A stretch of 64,000 bases of DNA from JBQQPY01 sp052258065. Its GTDB lineage: Bacteria > Pseudomonadota > Gammaproteobacteria > Enterobacterales > Enterobacteriaceae. The stretch spans positions 1,116,001 to 1,180,000 of the forward strand of contig JBQQPY010000002.1 of assembly GCA_052258065.1 (NCBI GenBank). Reading direction: 5' to 3'. A program made the translations under genes and the position numbers. Under the pieces are notes generated by a model. It was given only the letters and a program-made list of their open reading frames with translations. It had not been told where the DNA came from and did not search any database. Shown piece by piece: positions 40,895-51,393 of this stretch. The stretch's first letter is position 1, and every line of letters starts with the position of its first letter.

Positions 40895-41343
40895 AGCAGG
40901 CTCAAAACACCTAAAATAGTGGCAATCGGCGGATTATACCTTCTACTGCTGCCAAGGTTAACCTGTCAATTGTAATCTTTGACATCGTTCGGAGAGAAAG
41001 CAGATTTCTATGCGACTACGATCCGCTTTTATGCAGGGCATGCTTCCGCAAAGCGCCGGCTCGTGGCGCGTCCCAGCAAACCGTCTACGGCCGCTCGTCT
41101 TTCTGTTTGCCTTTGCCGTATTTTTACACCGCTCTACTGATACGGGTCGTTCGACGCTACCGGGGGCTGTACCCGATTCACTGGCGAGCCCGAGCGGCTC
41201 CGGTAGAATCTTCTGATCATATCTTAACAGATATTGCACGTTTAAGCGGCGCTTATTTGCATAAATCTATTGACAAAAGAAGATCAAATGGTCATATTTT
41301 TGGGCTTTTGAATTCTATTATTAAAAAGTTTAGGAGTTGAACC
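40895..41343. promoter_or_regulatory. ribF-rpsT divergent region
   Basis: Contains the rpsT promoter: -35 TTGACA at 41270-41275 and -10 CATATT at 41293-41298, 17 bases apart, in the same context as the E. coli rpsT promoter. The AGGAG before the TTG start is at about 41332. A 68-codon plus frame (41010-41216) in the middle has no recognisable match and I do not call it. Confidence 0.65.
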
Positions 41344-41607
41344 TTGGCTAACATAAAATCAGCTAAGAAACGCACCGTACAGTCTGAGAAACGTCGTCAG
41401 AATAATGCAAGCCGGCGGTCTATGATGCGCACCTTTATGAAAAAGGTTTATGCGGCTATCGCCTCCGGCGATAAAGAAGCTGCGCAAAATGCCTTTTTTG
41501 CTATGCAACCGATTATTGACCGTCAGGCCAGCAAAGGGTTAGTCCACAAAAACAAAGCGGCGCGTCATAAATCAAACCTGACTGCGCAAATCAACGCCAT
41601 GCAGTAA
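41344..41607 (+). CDS. rpsT: 30S ribosomal protein S20
   Basis: 87 residues, as in E. coli. Typical basic three-helix protein: MANIKSAKKRTVQSEKRRQ at the start, HKNKAARHKSNLTAQINA at the end. The start codon is TTG, as in E. coli, where it takes part in S20 autoregulation. It is monocistronic with its own promoter and terminator. Confidence 0.97.
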   Translation: MANIKSAKKRTVQSEKRRQNNASRRSMMRTFMKKVYAAIASGDKEAAQNAFFAMQPIIDRQASKGLVHKNKAARHKSNLTAQINAMQ

Positions 41608-41629
41608 TTACGGCAATCTTGTGCTTTAT

Positions 41630-41654
41630 TAAAAAACCGGCCCTAGCCGACTTT
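41630..41654 (+). terminator. rpsT terminator
   Basis: AAAAAACCGGC / loop CCTA / GCCGACTTTT, 22 bases after the rpsT stop: a stem-loop with T-tail and one mismatch. Confidence 0.7.
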
Positions 41655-41785
41655 TATGCCGAAAAATCAAGGCTTATTAAGAGCAAAAAAACAAAGCAGG
41701 TCTTGCTCGCTATACCGCCTGACCTACAGACCCACAACTACGCGGCCCTCTTAGATGCATCTTTCCGCGAGCAACGGGTTTTTGA

Positions 41786-42994
41786 TTAGACCCGCGTATT
41801 GCTTTTATCAGATAACGCCCGGGTAAGAGACGGTCGCGGCAAGACAGCACGCAGCAGCAGATAGCCTAAAAGCGCTGCGGTCACTGAGCCGGATAAAATA
41901 CCCAGCTTTGCCAGAACGATAGTTGTCGGAGTGCCGTGGACAAACGCCAGATTGGTGATAAAGATCGACATCGTGAACCCGATACCGCACAGCATCGCGG
42001 CCGCCGCAATTTGACAAAACATTATACCGAGAGGCAGCCGGGCTAGTCTGAGCTTTAGCGCCGCGGCGCTAAACAGCACTATCCCCAACGGTTTGCCAAC
42101 GACCAGACCGGTGGCAATCCCCAATGGCAAAAGTGAGAGTAAATGCCTCGGTGCGACTCCCCGCACTGAGAGACCTGCGTTGGCGAAAGCAAACAGGGGC
42201 AAAATCAGATAAACCACCCATGGCTTTAAGCGGCGCTCCAAGATACGCGCTGGCGATACGCTGGTTTCCGGTATCGTTAGAGGAATAAGCCCTCCAACCA
42301 TCAGGCCGGCGAGCGTCGCATGGATACCTGAAAGTAGGATACAGTCCCACAGTACCATGCCCAGCAGAAGGTAAAGCGCGAGAGATCGGACGTTGGCGCG
42401 ATTCATCAGCACCATTACCCAAATGACGCCTCCTGCCGCGACCAGCGGCAGGAGATTAAGCGTAGTATTGTAGAAGAGCGCGATAATAACTATCGCACTC
42501 AGATCGTCAATAATGGCCAGTGCTAGCAGAAAAACCCTCAGACTGCTCGGCACCCTGGCTCCCAGCAAGGCCAGCACGCCGCCGGCAAAGGCTATATCAG
42601 TAGCGGCCGGAATGGCCCAACCGGCACGCCATGCAGGCGCGTTAACGTTGACCAGGCTATAGATCAACGCCGGCGCCGCGATTCCCCCCAACGCGGAAAT
42701 AAAGGGGAGGGCTGCCCGCGCGAAACTATTCAGCGCACCTTGCAGCAGTTCATATTTAATTTCGATACCGACGGTCAGGAAAAATACCGCCATCAAGCCA
42801 TCGTTAACGATTGACTGCACTGTCAGGTGCGAAGACGTTTCGCCACCGATTGATGCGGGGAAATGAATGATACCGTCATATAGCACGCCGGTGCCGGTAT
42901 TGGCCATAACGATAGCGGCAACTGCAGCGACAAAAAGTAATAGGCTGCTGGCGACAGGGTGGGAAAACATGTGGCGTGAGGACGCAGAAAACAT
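41786..42994 (-). CDS. nhaA: Na+/H+ antiporter NhaA
   Basis: Inner-membrane sodium/proton antiporter for pH and sodium homeostasis. 402 residues from the ATG preceded by TAGGA; the frame extends 21 codons further but lacks a ribosome site there. Twelve membrane segments are expected. The key aspartates are in PAATDIAFAGG and ALAIIDDLSAI, with SGIHATLAGLMVG and GIGFTMSIFI also present. The N-terminus is more diverged from E. coli than the core. It faces rpsT; nhaR is not found. Confidence 0.94.
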   Translation of the reverse strand: MFSASSRHMFSHPVASSLLLFVAAVAAIVMANTGTGVLYDGIIHFPASIGGETSSHLTVQSIVNDGLMAVFFLTVGIEIKYELLQGALNSFARAALPFISALGGIAAPALIYSLVNVNAPAWRAGWAIPAATDIAFAGGVLALLGARVPSSLRVFLLALAIIDDLSAIVIIALFYNTTLNLLPLVAAGGVIWVMVLMNRANVRSLALYLLLGMVLWDCILLSGIHATLAGLMVGGLIPLTIPETSVSPARILERRLKPWVVYLILPLFAFANAGLSVRGVAPRHLLSLLPLGIATGLVVGKPLGIVLFSAAALKLRLARLPLGIMFCQIAAAAMLCGIGFTMSIFITNLAFVHGTPTTIVLAKLGILSGSVTAALLGYLLLRAVLPRPSLTRALSDKSNTRV

Positions 42995-43069
42995 AATATT
43001 CCTAAATCTTGCCGGGGAAGAGATTGTTCTGCAATATAGGCAATAATGTGTATACATCTATAATTCTGC

Positions 43070-43150
43070 TATCTTTCTTTTTTTCATCTTACCGAAAAGT
43101 AAGAGTGTCTTATGAACTAAGAAATTTATTTTAAAAAACTATTTTACTTA
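43070..43150 (+). repeat. Rep-B fragment
   Basis: CTTTTTTTCATCTTACCGAAAAGTAAG-type end of Rep-B directly upstream of nhaA. Confidence 0.45.
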
Positions 43151-43194
43151 GCAGTATTAATTATTTTTAATTTGCAGTAAAAAAAGAGGACAAT

Positions 43195-43760
43195 AATGAA
43201 GGCATTACGGCTATAGAGCGTGCTTGAAATGTATCCTAGGCCCATAACCCGATGCATACGTTATTTAGATAGACGAGATCCCCTTCAATTAATTAGGCAT
43301 ACGCGCTTGGCGCTGCTGTTGAGACTTGAAAACCAGATCTAGAAAACTATGAATACAAACAGCTGAAGATGTGTAATGCCTTTAATGACCAGTGGGTCGT
43401 TGGCCTCTCGTCGGCCAATCGAAGTGACTAAGCATAAACCAGAGTTTAATTGAGCTAACTTTCTTAAGGAAATCTCAACAAAATATCCTTACTCACACTA
43501 TATCATGCTGTTCATGGACAGTTTCAGCATTCATAGCTCGGGTTTATTGCACTCAGTATTTCCGCTCAATGAAATCGGGGCTTAATGTCTGCATCGTTAT
43601 ATTGACAAGATTAAAACATCGCGCAGTGATGTTATCCGCCTAAGAAACCTAAACATGACAAGGTGAGAGCTAAGATCGATTAGCATTTCTCTACTGACAA
43701 GATTCGCATTAAGCTTAAGCGTCTTTATCCATTTTTATAAATTTTATGCGTAATTTAATA
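43195..43760 (+). mobile_element. IS630-a, C-terminal half
   Basis: Broken match from about the middle of the IS630-a transposase to its KLKRLYP-like end. Confidence 0.6.
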
Positions 43761-43764
43761 TCTG

Positions 43765-43915
43765 ATGTGACACTGCCTAACGAGGCGTACGTTGACCATA
43801 AATTGCATACTAAATACCGATTATAGCATCTTCACACACTCCAGAAGAGTATTTCATTTAATTTAAATTTTTATTTTTAAAATAGCTTACTTAAGCTACG
43901 TAATCAAGTTTAATC
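43765..43915 (-). repeat. Rep-A half
   Basis: Minus-strand Rep-A from the AACGAGGCGTACGTTGACCA segment to its terminal repeat. Confidence 0.55.
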
Positions 43916-43939
43916 ATGAACAACTGTTTAGTTTTGGAT

Positions 43940-44170
43940 AATTATATAGACTCTTGGCACATAGCCTCATTCATGGCAAATGGCAATATGGTTACTAAAA
44001 GATATAGTTGATGGTAAAATGCTATGATGATTAGCTCTACAGTCAGGCAACTAAAACACCTAACATTAGAGCCGCTTTTCGGGCAAGCAACAAGCCAGCC
44101 TCTACTTTAGCTAAGCGTTATGGAATCTCTAAAAACGCAACAGTGTTAAAAATTATAGTTACACGCAATC
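43940..44170 (+). mobile_element. IS481 5' fragment
   Basis: N-terminal part of the transposase: the plus strand reads SQPLLLAKRYGISKNATV, as expected for the helix-turn-helix of this family. Nothing of the catalytic core follows. Confidence 0.6.
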
Positions 44171-44229
44171 AATTATTTTAAATAGCTTAATATTAACTAA
44201 CACTAGAAATTAAAAATTTCTAGGAGATG

Positions 44230-44415
44230 TCTCCATAGTTCGTAATTTTATTGAGCTTCAGCCGGGCTTATCTTTTCTAGCATTTTTCTAGCTATATGGG
44301 AGTTGAGTGTAGTGCTGTGAGATATTGCTTAAGCTACGTCAGCTAAGGGGGTATCCTGCTTTGCTTGCAACAATACCCTCTGTTCTCAGCTATCACGGAG
44401 CGTCTATACAGTACT
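44230..44415 (+). mobile_element. IS1595 transposase N-terminal fragment
   Basis: The plus strand reads approximately RNFIELQPGLSFLAFF, the start of an IS1595-type transposase, and shows the same residues as the clearer copy at 61875-62165. Short and frameshifted. Confidence 0.5.
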
Positions 44416-44532
44416 ATCTTTACCATAATTAAGCCTCACTAATCACTAATATTGTATTTAATGCTATAAACCTGACGTTAACGATCTGATTTCTTGTAAT
44501 ACATTATGCATATAATAATGATTATTTAATTA

Positions 44533-44583
44533 CCTGACTATGTTTCTTTCCCCAGCCAAGCTTGCACTATAAATAAGACACGC
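44533..44583 (+). repeat. Rep-A 5' end fragment
   Basis: Terminal repeat (CCTGACTATGTTTCTTTCCC) plus about 30 bases, ending against the yejE pseudogene. Confidence 0.45.
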
Positions 44584-45540
44584 CTGGCGCTCTTTCGGCA
44601 CAACCGCCGCCGCTTATTAATCGCTTTGGTTATTCTTTCTTCGGTTCGTATTAAGTTTAAGCTCTTAGCTTATCGCTAACGACCGACTCCTATTGACGAG
44701 CTATCAGGGGCAATTCTATTTCCCGTTATTTCATAATTACAGCGAAGCTGATTTGAGCAGGGCTAGACGCTGTGAGCGCGGGCGCGCTTAAATATCGCGC
44801 CATTAATTACGCTTCTCTACGCTTTTCCCGGCGTCACTTAGCACGGGTAATTAGTTCCACTCGGACAGTAAAGGCTTTGGTTAATTTTCGACCTTTAATG
44901 CTTTTCAGGCTATGGCTAACGTTCCTATCGAGCCTGACCGGCATCCTGGTCGCCGCAACCCGAGACTATTACTACGGGTCGTCTGGTTTTGTGGGCCAGC
45001 GCGTCATCGAGGTTTTGTCTGGCATACTGAAGCTGCTTCTGATTATATTGCTGTTAAACATGTTATGACCCATTGTAGCTATTGGGAATTACTTGTTTTC
45101 TTCGGGTGGATAAGTTTAGTAGGCGTAGTGCTAGCAAAATGCACGCATACCCGTCATTTCGGTTACATCCGCGATGCGCAGGCTATTAGCCTCAGTGATC
45201 AGCGCATTATACTGTTTCATATTCTGCCTAACGCGATGGTAGCGACGCTCACTTTTTTATCCGTGATTCTCTGAGGCTCGATACCCAATGTGACTTCGCT
45301 GAACTGTCTCGCCTTTAGTCTGCCGCTCGGTTCGCTATCGCTGAAAAATCTGCTGTTAGAAGGCAAAACAATTTACAAGCGCCATTGCTCGATATTACCG
45401 TATTTATCGGGCTAGCACTGGTCCTATCGTTATCAATTTTCATCGACGAAGCGGTGCGAGATGCCTTGACCCGGGGAAAGCGTATTGATATGCATCGCAC
45501 CATGACTATTGATCAGGATACTTACAGACAATAAAAAATA
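44584..45540 (+). pseudogene. yejE: Microcin C/peptide ABC permease YejE, broken
   Basis: Inner-membrane permease of the YejABEF peptide importer. Pieces in three frames match E. coli YejE in order: LALFRHNRRRLLIAL near 44586, TRDYYYGSSGFVGQRVIEVL near 44960, then in another frame ELLVFFGWISLVGVVLAK, GYIRDAQAISLSDQRIILFH and ILPNAMVATLTFL (45080-45260), then FIDEAVRDALTRGK near the end. A large part of the N-terminal half is deleted or scrambled. No other yej gene is in the window. Confidence 0.85.
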
Positions 45541-45599
45541 ATTTATTAGATCGCATTTTGCCCTGAAAAATACTCAGCTAGCGATAAACATGAATTCAA

Positions 45600-45900
45600 C
45601 TACTGATCTGCAGATCTTGATATAGAATACTATCTTAGTCTACTAATACACTCACAAAAGCATGGCATAGTTGAGCGATTTAATAGACGTATAGAAGATA
45701 TAGTTTAAAATCACCATCTAGATTCTAGTAAAGAGCTTCTAATTAGATTAGACTGATATGTCTGGGTCTAAAATCAGGTACTGCTTCAATCAGCATTTGG
45801 TAATAGAACTCTATTGCATTCTATATAATATTAAATTAAACATAAATTTTTTAAAAAAGAACGATACTACCCTATGATATTTAAGACATATTGGTATAGT
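45600..45900 (+). mobile_element. IS481 3' half
   Basis: Broken match from LDIEYCLS-like through VERFNRRIEDIV to the C-terminus; it ends near ACGATACTACC. Confidence 0.65.
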
Positions 45901-46174
45901 ATAATATTGCTCTAGCATGAGAATTAGAATATTTTCTATACGTTCGTTAAATCGTTCGATTAAAATATTCATTTATCGGTTGACAGAACTTAAGATATTT
46001 AAAACAGAAACGTGTGATAGATATAGGTATACTTAGAACGAACTAACTCTATATTTTATAAGCAACGGTAATTAATTTTAACTTAGTCAAGCTACAGTTA
46101 AGGGGTTTTCATAACAAATCTTGTAATCTATTTTATGCCAAATCAACATAGTAGGCTTATTTTTATTTCTAACT
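45901..46174. other. AT-rich stretch, nothing recognised
   Basis: About 270 bases with no gene or known repeat. Confidence 0.3.
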
Positions 46175-46660
46175 AGTAGTATCCCTATCATTCCAAACAT
46201 GATTTTCCTTTTTTATCTTACCGAAAATAAAAAATCATAAATTATTTACTTTTCATAAATATAGATAGTTAGACGATTTTATAAAATTAGAAGTTAAGAT
46301 CTTTAATCCCATATGCTTTATCATATTTTTATTTCGTTTTTATTAGCTTGAGGAAAATTAATACATTCACAGATTTCTGTACAGCATGCTTGCCTTTTCT
46401 GACCAAGGCTTCTAGTTGTATTTCTCTTCCGATATCAGGGTAAAAGTTTATTTTTATTCTCTTTCATTTTGGAAAACTTCTTTAGCTCTGCCCACATATA
46501 CTGCAACCGCTACTTTTGCATGTTAAAAAACTAAAAATGATAGTGATCATTAATTAACTAATTACTTTTTACTCGTATATATTTAACGGGCTCTATGGCA
46601 TTGCACCCCTTTCAATCCCGCCACCAAAATTTTTTTATTTATTCCTGTTTTAGATGCAGA
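46175..46660 (+). repeat. Rep-B split by IS630-a fragment
   Basis: Rep-B parts at 46175-46345 and 46548-46660 (end TTATTCCTGTTTTAGATGCA) surround an IS630-a N-terminal fragment at 46346-46545 (minus strand). Confidence 0.55.
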
Positions 46661-46661
46661 A

Positions 46662-46830
46662 TGACAGTATCATGTAATTCGCAGCTAATATACGTTTTGT
46701 TATCTAAGCGAATTTTAGCATAAATTTAACTAACATTATGACTTAGGATCACTCATACCGGGCTTCTTGATATCGACATTAAAAGCACCGACAATTCTAT
46801 ACAGCCTGTTAAAACTAGAGCACTTTCCCC
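46662..46830 (+). repeat. Rep-A, 3' two thirds
   Basis: From ATGTAATTCGCAGCTAATAT to CTATACAGCCTGTTAA, then cut by the IS630-b end CTAGAGCAC. Confidence 0.55.
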
Positions 46831-47390
46831 GGTTCATATCCCGCCATAATAAAATTATCACAATATTTTATGAGAAAAAACTCAATAGCGATCGCATTCC
46901 ACAATGAATCAACGGTTTTCCTGCGGATTTTCTGAGTATTAATTCTAGCTTGGAAATGCTACATCGATAAGATTTAAATTCGGTAAATAGGGGAAAAGAC
47001 AAAGAAGAAGTGTATCTTTAGTCTCAATAGTATCTCATGCACCATTAATTTTTATGAGTATCTAAATTATTTATCATTAAAATATCACTGCTTCTATATA
47101 AGCAAAGAAAGAATGTCTGTTCATTATTTTATTGATCAGAATAGCTATACTTAATCTAGCTAGACTTATTTCAGCGGCAAGTGTCGTGGTATTCCAGTGC
47201 GTGAAGAGTCTTCCTGATATTTATCTGTCGCTGCACGTAAAGAGCCTCCCTACCTTAATCAATCCGATTATTCACGATCTGAAGTCCTTACTGCAAGTAA
47301 GGCACCATGTGAATCTCAAAGAGAATTAGCTGCAACATAAAAATGACTGGATAGTTAACAAACTAGAGTAAGCGAAAACACCCTAACTTA
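46831..47390 (-). mobile_element. IS630-b with internal deletion
   Basis: The minus strand has both termini and the N- and C-terminal transposase parts but is only 560 bp of about 1 kb. The catalytic-end region is near 46900-47010 and the helix-turn-helix region near 47180-47300. Confidence 0.65.
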
Positions 47391-47424
47391 GTAGCATGTA
47401 TAATCAAATTTATTGGTTGGTTAC

Positions 47425-47870
47425 TCATAATTCAACCTAATTACGCATTTTACCCGGCTAAGCTTGAGATGCACTCAAGATAGATAATTTAGATCAATTC
47501 TCTGTTAGAGAATGTTAAAAACGCTGTAATGGAGACTTATCATGCAATTTTAAAACACTCACAATGCTATAAAGCGCGCTGAGACTAGCTGATCAAAAAT
47601 GCATGATCAGATACATTCACAATCAGATAATTAAATAATCATTATTACTTTTTATTAAGTAAAAGAATCATTGCAGCTTGACACAGAGACTCCCAAGCTA
47701 AGCAAAATGAACTCCAAAATATGATCAATCACATGATATTTAAGACATCACACTCTGAGCTCACAAAACAGTCTAATTACCTCTATTTTTGAAAAAATAA
47801 TTTATTTATAGTTTCCTGCTTGTTACTAAAATAAAAAAAGAAAGATTAAGAGCAGCATGGCGATTTAATC
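47425..47870 (+). repeat. Rep-A (deleted) next to Rep-B
   Basis: Rep-A with an internal deletion at 47425-47605 (left end CCTAATTACGCATTTTACCC), followed by Rep-B at about 47615-47870, in the same composite arrangement as elsewhere. Confidence 0.55.
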
Positions 47871-48153
47871 ATTATGCGGTTTTAATGCCTACATTACTAA
47901 AAAATATATTTATCCTGAAAAAATTGAGGAGTACCATACGAGCATTCTCGATCGGCTATATTGATATTTTTTAAATCCGTTTGTAGCGTCACTGATTTTC
48001 TTCTTCTCAGGAGCCGAGGTAGCAGGCAGTTAATGATAACTATAAAGCCTTTATTATTCATCGCACTTTTCCGGCTGTCCTGCCGTCCTGCTCGAGGATA
48101 CAGGCTGCCGAGGCGTACACGGAATCCTTTCTGCGAAAAGCAAGGAGTCATCA
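47871..48153 (+). promoter_or_regulatory. cydA upstream region
   Basis: Leader of the cyd operon; AAGGAG lies seven bases before the cydA ATG. A GTTAATGATAAC stretch near 48030 resembles GTTA-type ArcA half-sites, which control cydAB in E. coli, but the match is weak. No gene is called. Confidence 0.3.
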
Positions 48154-49721
48154 ATGTTTGATGTCGTCGAACTGTCACGATTACAGTTTGCTTTAACAGC
48201 CATGTACCATTTTCTGTTTGTGCCGCTAACGCTCGGCATGGCGTTTTTGCTGGCCATAATGGAAACGGTGTATGTGCTGTCTAGCAAGCAGATATATAAA
48301 GATATGACCAAGTTCTGGGGCAAGTTATTCGCTATCAACTTTGCACTCGGCGTAGCTACTGGTCTTACGATGGAATTTCAATTTGGCACAAACTGGTCAT
48401 ACTTTTCTCATTATGTCGGTGACATCTTCGGTGCACCGCTTGCGATTGAGGGGTTAATGGCCTTCTTTCTTGAATCTACCTTTGTCGGGTTGTTCTTTTT
48501 GGCTGGGATCGTCTCAGCAAAGTGCAACACATGACCGTAACCTGGCTGGTAGCGCTCGGCTCGAACCTTTCTGCGCTGTGGATCCTGGTCGCTAACGGCT
48601 GGATGCAAAATCCTATCGCAGCGAACTTTAACTATGAAACCATGCGTATGGAAATGGTCAGCTTCGCCGAACTAGTGCTTAATCCTGTGGCGCAGGTAAA
48701 ATTCGTACACACCGTAGCCGCGGGTTACTGTACCGGCGCAATGTTCGTTCTCGGCATCAGCTCTTACTATCTGCTAAAGGGGCGTGATATTGCGTTTGCT
48801 AAACGCTCTTTCGCCATTGCCGCCTCCTTCGGCATGGCAGCTGTGCTGTCAGTCATCGTGCTGGGGGATGAATCCGGTTACGAAATGGGTGACGTGCAAA
48901 AAACCAAGCTGGCTGCTATCGAGGCAGAATGGAACACCGAGCCGGCGCCGGCCTCCTTTACCCTCTTTGGGCTGCCGAGTCAAGAAGACCAGACTAATCA
49001 TTTCGCGGTGCGTATCCCTTACGCACTAGGCATTATAGCGACTCGCTCCATCGATCGCCAGGTCACCGGGCTGAAAGATCTGATGAAGCAGCATGAGGTA
49101 CGCATTCGTAACGGGATTAAGGCCTATAGCCTGCTGCTCAAGCTGCACGAAGGCAGCACCGATCCAGTTGTGCGTGAAGCATTCAAGAGCTCTAAACAAG
49201 ACCTTGGCTATGGGCTTCTGCTTAAACGCTATACCGACGATATCACCCAAGCCAGTGCAAAACAGATTCGCCAAGCCACCAGCGATTCAATCCCCAAGGT
49301 CCTGCCACTGTATTTTTCTTTCCGTATCATGGTAGGCTGCGGCCTGCTTATGCTACTGCTGATTGCCGCCTGTTTCTGGACCGTGCTGCGCGACCGCATC
49401 GGTCAGCCACGCTGGCTGCACCGTGCTATGCTCTATGGTATTGCACTACCATGGGTTGCCATTGAGTCAGGCTGGTTTATCGCTGAATATGGACGTCAGC
49501 CCTGGGCTATCGGTGAAATTCTGCCGACCGCCGTTGCCAACTCAAGTCTGACCGCTGGCGACATCCTGTTCTCGATGGGACTAATTTGCGGACTGTATAC
49601 ACTGTTTTTGGTGGCGGAGACGTATCTGATGTTTAAATTCGCACGTCTAGGGCCGAGCAGTTTGAAAACTGGCAACTACCATTTTGAAAAATCGTTTGTT
49701 TCCTCCGTGATCGCACAGTAA
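48154..49721 (+). pseudogene. cydA: Cytochrome bd oxidase subunit I CydA, single frameshift
   Basis: Quinol-oxidising subunit of the bd terminal oxidase. The first frame (48154-48534) has VELSRLQFALTAMYHFLFVP with the heme-ligand His, and FFLESTFVGLFF, then is lost at a T-run (TTCTTTTTGG, about 48493-48502). The second frame (to 49721) continues with WLVALGSNLSALWILVANGW, GDESGYEMGDVQKTK, YGRQPWAIGE and SSLTAGD. One extra T would restore FFFGWDRLSKVQHMT and a ~522-residue protein collinear with E. coli CydA. All else, including cydB and cydX, is intact. This may be a fresh loss, slippage rescue or sequencing error. Confidence 0.9.
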
Positions 49722-49738
49722 TACAAGAGCGAATTACT

Positions 49739-50878
49739 ATGTTTAATTATGAAGTATTGCGTTTTGTCTGGTGGATCTTGATTGGCGTTCTGTTCATCGG
49801 CTTTGCCGTCACCGATGGCTTTGATATGGGCGTCGGCATGTTGATGCCTCTGTTTGGCAGCAACGACATTGAGCGTCGGGTCATGATCAATACCATCGCA
49901 CCGCACTGGGACGGTAATCAGGTGTGGCTCATCACTGCGGGTGGTGCTCTATTTGCTGCCTGGCCGATAGTGTATGCCGCGGCGTTCTCCGGCTTTTACA
50001 TCGCCATGCTTCTGTTACTGGCCTCGCTGCTCTTCCGCCCTGTTGGTTTCGACTATCGCTCGAAAATCGATGACGCCCGCTGGCGCAATATGTGGGACTG
50101 GGGCATTTTTATCGGCAGCTTCATTTCACCGGTAGTCATCGGTGTGATGTTTGGCAACCTGCTGCAGGGTGTGCCGTTCCACGTAGACGAGCATCTACGT
50201 TTGTATTACACCGGCAATTTCTTCCAGCTGCTTAACCCGTTTGGCCTGCTAGCGGGTATCGTCAGTCTGGCGATGTTCCTAACCCAGGGCGGCACTTATT
50301 TGCAAATGCGTACAAGCGGCGATTTACAGGCGCGGATGCGCGATATCACACAGCTTACCGCGCTGGTTACCCTGCTAACGTTCCTACTAGCCGGCATTTG
50401 GGTGGTTAACGGCATCGACGGTTTTACCGTAACCTCAGTTATTGATCGGGCCGCGCAGTCTAACCCGCTGCATAAAGAAGTAGCGCGGCGGGTTGGCGCA
50501 TGGATGGCGAATTACCACGCTTATCCGGGATTATTAATCGTGCCAGCGATGGGCGTGCTGCTGCCGATAATGACTATTATCTTTAGCCGCGTGGGGCGGA
50601 GCGCCTGTGCATTTATTTTTTCTTCGTTAACCGCGACTTGTATCATCCTAACGGCAGGGATTACGCTATTCCCGTTCATCATGCCGTCGAGCACTATGCC
50701 TAACGCCAGCCTGACGGTATGGGACGCTACCTCGAGTCTGGGGACGTTGAAAGTCATGACGGTGGTAGCTATGATTTTCATGCCAATTGTGCTGCTCTAT
50801 ACTCTCTGGTGCTACCAAAAAATGTTCGGTCGCATCACTAAAGATGATATCGAAAAAAACACGCATTCGCTGTATTAA
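49739..50878 (+). CDS. cydB: Cytochrome bd oxidase subunit II CydB
   Basis: 379 residues, the same as E. coli. Integral membrane partner of CydA with RFVWWILIGVLFIGFAVTDG at the start, FDMGVGML, NEWDGNQVWL-type APHWDGNQVWLITAGGALFA, and WDATSSLGTLKVM near the C-terminus. 17 bp after cydA. No damage is seen, which argues that the oxidase was in use until very recently. Confidence 0.96.
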   Translation: MFNYEVLRFVWWILIGVLFIGFAVTDGFDMGVGMLMPLFGSNDIERRVMINTIAPHWDGNQVWLITAGGALFAAWPIVYAAAFSGFYIAMLLLLASLLFRPVGFDYRSKIDDARWRNMWDWGIFIGSFISPVVIGVMFGNLLQGVPFHVDEHLRLYYTGNFFQLLNPFGLLAGIVSLAMFLTQGGTYLQMRTSGDLQARMRDITQLTALVTLLTFLLAGIWVVNGIDGFTVTSVIDRAAQSNPLHKEVARRVGAWMANYHAYPGLLIVPAMGVLLPIMTIIFSRVGRSACAFIFSSLTATCIILTAGITLFPFIMPSSTMPNASLTVWDATSSLGTLKVMTVVAMIFMPIVLLYTLWCYQKMFGRITKDDIEKNTHSLY

Positions 50879-50894
50879 ATCAAGGAACTTAAGC

Positions 50895-51008
50895 ATGTGG
50901 TATTTCACCTGGATTTTAGGAACGCTGTTGGCCTGTACCTTCGGTATCATTACCGCGCTTGCCCTTGAGCATCTGGAAGATACTCACGGCAGAGATGACC
51001 TGAAGTGA
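50895..51008 (+). CDS. cydX: Cytochrome bd small subunit CydX
   Basis: 37-residue single-span protein required for stability of the bd oxidase: MWYFTWILGTLLACTFGIIT followed by ALALEHLEDTH. It has the same length as E. coli CydX and very high identity in the membrane segment. The ATG is preceded by AAGGAACTTAAGC. It lies 16 bp after cydB. Confidence 0.93.
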   Translation: MWYFTWILGTLLACTFGIITALALEHLEDTHGRDDLK

Positions 51009-51297
51009 AAGTGCAAATCTTTATGGCCCTGTGGAGCTGACGGATAAGCGCTCTATTCCGGCGCTGTCCCTTGTCATGGCACCTACACACGCAGGCTATG
51101 CTTTCTGGTCGAGATTCCGCCTCGCTAGCCAGACTAGCCAGCTGTCTTGGTGGCAGGAGATTGCCATAGTTTGAGGTGTTTTCGCTGGAATAGTTCACGG
51201 TACCGGCTTTCGAACACGTGGGTTGCGCAGGCGTCTGATATTTCTGCTTTCGGCGATATTAGTTATCAACAGCGCTTTGTATTACATATTCTCTTAA
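51005..51297 (+). pseudogene. ybgE: YbgE (cyd operon protein), broken
   Basis: Small membrane protein usually following cydX. The frame from about 51019 to 51297 reads DKRSIPALSLVMA, AGYAFWSRF, a TGA where E. coli YbgE has Trp, then GVFAGIVHGTGFRTRGL and SALYYIFS to a normal stop. The start region is out of frame with this, so there are at least two lesions: an indel near the start and one nonsense codon. Confidence 0.8.
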
Positions 51298-51352
51298 TAA
51301 CTTTACGGCGCTTTAAGCTTGCAATCTAATGCAAGGGATATAAAGCATTTTC

Positions 51353-51393
51353 TGATTATGGACCTTACCCAGAAAAACTTAACCTACACCGGA
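51353..51393 (+). repeat. Rep-A 5' end fragment
   Basis: CTGATTATGGACCTTACCC and about 20 following bases of Rep-A. Confidence 0.4.

Noticed and set aside
41010..41216. Possible 68-residue gene between ribF and rpsT
   Set aside because: No ribosome site, no family match and low-complexity composition. E. coli yaaY at this place does not resemble it.
47961..48161. 66-residue frame upstream of cydA
   Set aside because: Overlaps the cydA start in another frame, no family match, and competing frames of the same size exist on the other strand.
51005..51297. UGA read as Trp (recoding), suggested by ybgE
   Set aside because: The other remnants are closed by TAG and TAA as well as TGA, intact genes use normal TGA stops (for example cydX), and ybgE also has an indel. 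A simple nonsense mutation explains it.
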